The notes below the pieces were generated by a model. That model had not been told where the DNA came from and ran no database searches. It worked only from the letters and a program-made list of their open reading frames with translations. 64,000 nt of DNA from Eunapius fragilis (Eukaryota > Porifera > Demospongiae > Spongillida > Spongillidae), in the NCBI GenBank assembly GCA_963681505.1, contig OY811993.1:994693-1058692 (forward strand). Direction: 5' to 3'. The translations under genes and the position numbers were made by a program. Below, piece after piece: positions 24,101 to 64,000 of this stretch (the stretch's first letter is position 1; each line of letters starts with the position of its first letter).

Positions 24101-26012
24101 TTTGCATTATTGTGTACTTTGCTTTGGCACAGGTAAAAGGAGTGATGAGGCAGAACATAGAGAAGGTGGCACAGCGTGGTGAGAAGTTGGAAGACCTAGG
24201 AGAGAGAGCAGGTGAGGGCCAAGAACATGATATTTGTCACCAAAACAAGGTCATTTGGTTAACCATGTAAGCTTAGCAAAATGATCAGTGTTTTCGGGCA
24301 CGTATATTTTCATTTATACATATGTGATTGAGGCAGTGAAAAGGGACCTACAGTAGTATGTTTTCAAATTTGATGTTCTAAGAGACACCTACAGTAAGTT
24401 CTCTACAACTTCTTTCTTACAAACTGGAAATTACTCTGTCCATCATGGAGAGCTACAGTGGCCTGAATTTGTAATTATGCGTACATTTTAATTCCACGTG
24501 TCAAATTAATGCTCCTCCCTGGAAATTTTTATAATATTGCGTTATACCCCTTTTCGCTGCCCTGTTCTTGTGATTAAAAGGAAGCCAGTATAATGAGCTC
24601 TTGCATTTTGTTCTTTTCTGACTTCCTAATAGCTTCAGCCCTACCATACACATCTACAGTGATATTGTTCACACTATCTTATTTACCCATCAACACTCGA
24701 GCATTGATCTGTGCTCCACTACCACCCGGGCTATATTTAAAGGACCTTTTACACCCGCACCTATCCGCAACCTTTCCGCACCTTTCGGTGACTGATCTCA
24801 CCCAATACATAACTTTACGACTTCACAGGATGGAAGCCTGCACAATAGAGTGCATTTGAAGTGGTTGATGTGGCCCTACACATGCACCTATGAAGCTTCG
24901 ACTTAAGCTTTATTGTTGCTTCCTGCCTCATGGAACTTTTTGCTACTGCATGTACCCTCTGTGTGGTAGATACTGGGACATACTGCTGGTACTGGTCATA
25001 TGGCTGGTGGGTACTGGTCATACTGCTGGTGGGTACTGGTCATACTGCTGGTAGGTACTGGTCATACTGCTGGTAGGTACTGGTCATACTGCTGGTAGGT
25101 ACTGGTCATACTGCTGGTGGGTATTGGTCATACTGCTGGTAGGTACTGGTCATACTGCTGGTGGGTACTGGTCATACTGCTGGTGGGTACTGGTCATACT
25201 GCTGATGGGTAGTGGTCATATTGCTGGTGGGTACTGGTCATACTGCTGGTGGGTACTGGTCATACTGCTGGTGGGTACTGGTCATACTGCTGGTGGGTAC
25301 TGGTCATACTGCTGGTGGGTACTGGTCATAGTGCTGGTGGGTACTGGTCATACTGCTGGTGGGTACTGGTCATAGTGATGGTGGGTACTGGTCATACTGC
25401 TGGTGGGTACTTGTCATACTGCTGGTGGGTACTTGTCATACTGCTGGTGGGTACTGGCCATACTGCTGGTGAGTACCCATTCAACCCCAGTACTCCGATT
25501 GCAGCATGCCTGTTGTCCTTTCCGAAATGTGTTTATCGACAGTCATGAGTTCTTGTTGCTTAATTTTGTTTTACTGTTTGTTATTTTACTGTTTGATTAA
25601 TAATGTCTTGTCTGCTGTAATGCACAATAACTTTTTATTGCTGTACCACAGAGAACCTGTCCCATGATGCAAACCACTTTCAACGCTCAGCAGTGAAGTT
25701 GAAGAGGAAGCTATGGTGGCAGAACGTCAAGCTGTGGATCATCCTTATCATTGTCATCTTGGTGATACTGGGAGTCATTGGTAATTTGGTTGTGTTGTGT
25801 TTTGTAGATACTATACCACCTTGTACTGATGTACAACAGTCCTCTGTGTTGTTTTACATGACATGAGTACTATGGATGCTATCCTATAAGCATACCTATC
25901 CCTCAATGCCTTATGGATGTGCTCACCCAGTACTAATAATTGTTGTCTTTACTTTTCTCTAGCTGCTATTATTGCCATTGCAGTAACACAAAGTGGCGGC
26001 AGCAGGAATTGA
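18171..26012 (+). CDS. VAMP-B: synaptobrevin/VAMP-type R-SNARE (complete)
   Basis: Exons: AT at 18171-18172 (donor GTAAGT), 18413-18485, 24133-24211, 25652-25780, 25963-26012. Lengths 73, 79, 129 and 50 keep phase exactly, giving 110 residues. The N-terminal tail is MSYGSAPGGAQGSGKVGVL. The SNARE motif runs from VKGVMRQNIEKV with zero-layer Arg in AQRGEKLEDL to HFQRSAVKLKRKL, followed by WWQNVKLW, the anchor IILIIVILVILGVIAAIIAI and a short lumenal tail VTQSGGSRN. This is a tail-anchored vesicle SNARE of ordinary length and the best preserved member of the cluster. Intron 2 (5.6 kb) holds four unrelated minisatellites; intron 3 holds a 22-bp array just before the anchor exon, a layout repeated in VAMP-C. 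ATTAAA at about 26174 may be its poly(A) signal. Confidence 0.93.
18299..18362. repeat. (CA)n microsatellite in VAMP-B intron 1
   Basis: About 64 bp of CA repeat with CG interruptions, ending 50 bp before exon 2. Confidence 0.95.
19500..20165. repeat. About 33-bp C-rich minisatellite, imperfect
   Basis: Repeats of CACTCATCACCACTACCCTC followed by ACCTCACATTCCA or ACCTCCCACTGTT, the two alternating. The first units (19505-19615) are a related CTTCTGTGTGCCTCCTCCCC repeat. Polypyrimidine-rich on the plus strand. Confidence 0.85.
20265..20660. repeat. GT-rich minisatellite (ACTGGTGGTGAGGTGTGTGT type)
   Basis: Irregular repeats of ACTGGTGGTGAGGTGTGTGT plus GATGGGAGTGT, unit length varying with the number of GT pairs. 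Strand composition is opposite to the C-rich array just upstream. Confidence 0.8.
21045..21905. repeat. 22-bp minisatellite, about 39 copies
   Basis: Unit AGCCTACCAGYACATCTCAT+AG (22 bp). Y alternates C and T, and the last bases alternate AGAG and ATAG, in patterns that repeat as longer blocks. Confidence 0.95.
22066..22372. repeat. 35-bp minisatellite, about 9 copies
   Basis: Unit AACAACAAGGGTACCCAATG plus CTATAGGGATGGCTG (35 bp); the middle copies are almost identical, the flanking ones diverged. Confidence 0.95.
22881..23219 (-). CDS. Antisense open frame in VAMP-B intron 2, Cys-rich, unrecognised
   Basis: 112 codons from ATG 23219 (MCNSNEYDHPAIHAARDIL...) with a Cys cluster (GFKCKYCTASNICALC) and end VIKLLEEK. 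Upstream, in another frame, 23418-23203 reads LKTLPLTLHTVARIWGHQVT, so a longer coding sequence may have been broken by a frameshift around 23210. No splice sites or promoter were identified. It could be a decayed transposon or retrocopy; chance is not excluded. Confidence 0.25.
   Translation of the reverse strand: MCNSNEYDHPAIHAARDILMSSILEYRVTGKWTNHMPDFASKCEGPGYVIMCKSTGFKCKYCTASNICALCAAFPSMSTTSCQIKPEHRDSYFGLTHTHQGYEVVIKLLEEK
24955..25485. repeat. 22-bp minisatellite in VAMP-B intron 3 (about 24 copies)
   Basis: Unit TACTGGTCATACTGCTGGTG+GG. Same unit as the array at 60176-62152, which sits in the corresponding place before the anchor exon of VAMP-C. Ends 165 bp before exon 4. Confidence 0.97.
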
Positions 26013-26236
26013 TGTGTTGGAACAGTGTGGATATCTTCTGTATGTACCCAGCTCTAGCTCAATACATGTGCAAATAATGCTCATTGCTTCAGCACAGACA
26101 TGATTAGATTGTATGTATATAATTTATTGTACTGTTTGACATCTTGTGTTATTAATTTTGATTGCATTTTGTATTAAAATTGCTGTGCTAGTATTGCCTG
26201 AATGATCACACCAGGACACTACATACATCTTGTTCG

Positions 26237-26846
26237 CGTGGGGGGGCAAAGAAATCTGTATGGACCCCATCGTCCAATACTGTAGAGCTTGAAGAGAGGA
26301 TTTACAAATCTGCTTTTAAAATAAAAATCTGACTTAAGAGAAAAAAACATACGAGGGATTTAAAAACGAGGGCGTAGGGGGTACCACCCTACGCCCCTTA
26401 CATTTTATCGCATTTTCGTATCTTTTTCGTTTCGCTTCAGATTCACGTGGGAGTCACCCAAGTACAATTTGTAGACCCTCGCTATAATCTAGTAGAACGA
26501 TGTAGTGACGTTTTAACCCGGCCGTTCCCGAGATACGTGTGGTAGGTTTAATTACCGGGTTAAAACATGCTCAAGGTTTTAGCGAGGGTTTACAGGTTGT
26601 ACTTCGGTCCTAACAAGCTACTTTCACTGCGGTGAATCGATCGATGTGAATCCCATGTGAATCTGAAGCGAAACAAAAAAGATACAAAAATGTAAGGGGC
26701 GTAGGGTTGTACCCTCTACGCCCTCGTTTTTAAATCCCTCGTATGTTTTTTCTCTTAAGTCAGATTTTTATTTTAAAAGCGGATTTGTAATCCTCTCTTC
26801 ATGCAAGCTCTACAGTATTGGACGATGGGGTCCATACAGATTTCTT

Positions 26847-26877
<31 letters not shown>

Positions 26878-26879
26878 CG
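26237..26879. mobile_element. Fold-back element, about 300-bp arms, 8-bp target duplication
   Basis: The two halves (26237-26540 and 26570-26879) are near-complete inverted copies, e.g. GGGGGGCAAAGAAATCTGTA at one end and its complement at the other. Flanked by identical CTTGTTCG at 26229-26236 and 26880-26887, an 8-bp target site duplication as made by hAT, Merlin or P elements. Non-coding. The right terminus has expanded into a run of over 30 C. Confidence 0.85.
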
Positions 26880-26887
26880 CTTGTTCG

Positions 26888-27483
26888 TTTAACTTTTAAG
26901 TGATGTGTGTGTGACTGTGTCATGTAATTCTGGAGGCTGGACAAGAAGTCGTTCCCCACTCATTTTTGTACAGCCCTTGCTCCATGTCTGCAAACCTTCC
27001 ATACCAAGATACTGCTGTGTTATCCTTGGTGACGTCTGATCTGTAGGAGACTACAAGTGTTCAGAGCTTGATTGCATCATGACTGCTGGACTGTCCTATA
27101 TCGATCCATGGGATGTATTTGATTCTACATGTGTTTCACTTTGCTTAACAGGATCAGCTGCTGTTATCATGGCCCACAGACCTTTAGCACAAATACATTC
27201 ATTTCCTCTTCTTCAATGATTGCAAATGAGAAGGCACATGTGTATCACAGTCTAGCTAAAGTTTTATTCAATATCCGAAGTACATAAATGACATTACACA
27301 ATAAGAACATGGGGGAGGAGGGGGGCTGTTACCATGCATGACAATGAGAGACTGTTACCCCACCTGCATATAGTTCTAGCCTTGTCTGCTTAGACTGTTG
27401 TCATGGATACCCCAGCCTCTTCTGCTGCATGAATATGTCAGCCTTCATTGTTGCCATAGTTATCTAGTTCTAGATCTGTTCTG
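26888..27483. other. Intergenic between VAMP-B and the orphan exon
   Basis: No exon recognised. The last part (27350-27483) resembles VAMP-A intron 3 just before exon 4 (TGTTGCCATAG, GATACCC and TGCCTC-type motifs), showing that the duplication included intron sequence. Confidence 0.4.
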
Positions 27484-27613
27484 GCAAACTGATGCATAAT
27501 TCTGGACAGTTCCATAGTGGTGCTCCCAAGCTCAAGACCAAGCTCTATGGTGGCAGAGAACCAGGCCATGGGTCATCCTTATCATCATCATCATCGTTGC
27601 CATTCTGGCTGGG
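27484..27613 (+). pseudogene. Orphan VAMP transmembrane exon (exon 4 copy), broken
   Basis: Nearly identical to VAMP-A exon 4 (14172-14300) over CTGATGCATxATTCTGGACA and the following WWQR-coding part. Three lesions are visible: the acceptor AG is lost (TTCTGGCAAACTG), two bases are inserted before the TATGGTGGCAG codons so the anchor frame is lost, and the end differs though a GTACGT donor-like site follows. No other exons accompany it. A relic of a further VAMP copy between B and C. Confidence 0.8.
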
Positions 27614-28067
27614 GTACGTGGTTTGGTAGTCTGGGTGGTTGTGACTTCTAAGGAGGGAGTTGATGTAGCCAACTGTGGTATTTCCCTTATATCTGTTTCT
27701 CACTGGGTTTTTTCTGCAAGTGATGTGATGTGGTTATGTCAAATGTCACCTGCATGATGGTCACCTGAATAGGCGTACCTTTTTACAGAATGGCATTACT
27801 CCTTCGGTATTGTGTGCGTGGCTGAACCTGATGGGAACCTTTTTTTTTTTTTTTTTGGAAATGGGTGAGTGAGATTTAGTAGCGTATGGACACTTTAAAC
27901 TCGTGATCATATCCCACGCAGGGGCGTAATTATTTATAGATACCATACAAGGAGGCGTGGGATAATTTACTGGGCAGCTCATGCAGTATTCAGATTGTAT
28001 ATTGTCATTCATCGCATGAGCATATGCTCGGTTCTTTAACTGTTGCAGAATATCACTAAGAAAGAAG

Positions 28068-62648
<34,581 letters not shown>

Positions 62649-63265
62649 ACAGTGTGGACTGATATATATTCTGTTTGTGCAACGCTCTATCTTTATACGT
62701 GTAACTCTCCATTGATTCTGCACAGACAGGATTAGATCTAATGTATTACCTTTGACATCATGTGCTATTAGTTTCCTTATAAGTTTAGCATTTGCTATGC
62801 TGGCCCTCTCAGTCTGAGAGATCACATCCCAGAACACAACGTACAGCATATCCTACAGTAGGCTTGTACAGTGTATTTGGAGGGAAGGATTTAGTGATTG
62901 TGGCTGCTTCAGTCACATATCCTACATCGCTCTTACACCAGCATTTGATGTCTAGCGTCTTTGAAAATTGTATATACAGCTTGATTGCATTCAATGGAGC
63001 CAGATAGCAGGAAAGGATCAGAAGTAATTCTTAACAATGTCGTCGTAAATATGATCACAGCTTTCAAAGTTACTAATTTCAATGCATCAAATTATCACAT
63101 GTCATGCCATTCAGCTGAATGGGCTAGTAGAGCCCATCTCAGGGTACAAGATGAGTTTTTGAGTAACTGATTGCCTTATTGATACATTACATTCTATATT
63201 ATCATCATCATTACTGCATACAATACAACATAAGCTTGGGGACTACCTCCTGGCATGGTACCCAG
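62649..63265. other. VAMP-C 3' flank
   Basis: Presumed 3' UTR and spacer; no poly(A) signal is clear. No other feature. Confidence 0.3.
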
Positions 63266-63664
63266 TCCCCATCCCACCTTTCCTCTGCTGTGGTGATCAG
63301 GAATGGGAGTGGAGCACCAGTGTATAATGAGACAGTGAGGGAGCCACAGGTGACTATCTCCCCCCCCCCCCCCCAGATCCATGTGGCCATTATGAGGTAA
63401 GCGTTACCCCAATGTGTCGAAGTATAACAGGTGTTCAGAACAGCCCTGTGAACTGGGGAGATGAGTGAATAATAGAATTTATACTATCTATAATTCATAA
63501 CGATTTGACATATGTACTATTTCAAAGCAATGAATATTAAACGTATAAGTATGGATCTGAACAGAAATTGTACCATTTCATGCTCCCTAACAACTTTCAG
63601 ACCACCTCGCCCATATCACAAGACCAAGTTCCACACCTCCCATGTGAATCCCATCTCCATGTGA
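63266..63664 (+). CDS. C-terminal exons of an unrecognised plus-strand gene
   Basis: Exon about 63266-63396 (SPSHLSSAVVIRNGSGAPVY, NETVREPQVTISPPPPQIHV, AIMR) ends at donor ATGAG|GTAAGC. Exon 63601-63664 (acceptor CTTTCAG) continues in phase with PPRPYHKTKFHTSHVNPISM and TGA. The poly-C run (63359-63374) encodes the PPPP and may be length-variable. The proline- and basic-rich tail gives no family clue. The acceptor of the first exon (GGTACCCAG) is a weak call and upstream exons were not found. Confidence 0.4.
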
Positions 63665-64000
63665 TGATGTGACTGTGAACATCAGTCTGCTGGTGAGTAA
63701 TACATGAACATCATATCTCCATTGTCAATAATGTTTAATCTGTCTACGTTCTGTTGTCACATGTATCAGAATAAATGTACAATGAGTGACAGACAAGAAT
63801 ATATTAATCTTGTGTATGGATTATACACAACACACTGTTTGAAATGCATATAACTAACTTTAGAAGGTGGTGGCTATAGCTTGATATGAGGTGTTCTTGT
63901 TTCCACCCATGGAGCCACTATGGAGACACCTCCACCATCTCTGTTTCCATAACACCCAACAAACACTTCAATTATCACCCTCACTGCATGCATAAAACAC
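63665..64000. other. End of window, nothing recognised
   Basis: No exon, repeat or RNA gene recognised in the last 336 bases. Confidence 0.3.

Overview
Eukaryotic (animal) nuclear DNA. Genes are split into short exons with GT..AG introns that hold reading phase across every junction I checked, and the sequence between them is crowded with transposons, fold-back elements, minisatellites, CA tracts and homopolymer runs. Several transposon protein families (a DUF7869-like protein, an EnSpm/tnp2-like protein, a restriction-like-endonuclease retroelement tail) resemble ones I associate with sponges and cnidarians. An early-branching metazoan, probably a sponge, is my best guess, but the window does not prove it. 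All gene models come from hand-joined exons; nothing was searched.

Layout. 1-953: N-terminal part of an EnSpm-like transposase (minus). About 2030-5995: satellite with a 163-bp period. 6291-8884: PHD-finger plus DDE-like transposon gene (plus), cut off by a decayed piggyBac-like element (8886-10070, minus) that holds a MITE. 10456-11169: small multi-pass membrane protein. 13069-62648: a tandem cluster of VAMP/synaptobrevin (R-SNARE) genes, all plus strand: VAMP-A (13.07-14.48 kb), VAMP-B (18.17-26.01 kb), an orphan broken exon (27.5 kb) and VAMP-C (28.07-62.65 kb). In all three genes the start codon is split by an intron (AT|G), and the following exons share the same phases.

VAMP-C has a third intron of about 31.6 kb that has collected most of the mobile DNA in the window: fold-backs, a 2.1-kb element inserted at TTAA with a provable empty site, retroelement debris, and a 12.9-kb composite element (41096-53991). 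That element has inverted termini of about 31 bp and flanking TTAA. It carries two divergent multi-exon genes: an intact 851-codon DUF7869-like protein (minus) and a roughly 675-codon protein with a ParB-like GGNHSR motif (plus). I think it is the best candidate here for an undescribed system.

VAMP-C itself looks compromised or divergent: its zero-layer arginine is lysine, and the splice acceptor of its transmembrane exon is mutated. The window ends with two exons of an unrecognised plus-strand gene (63.27-63.66 kb).
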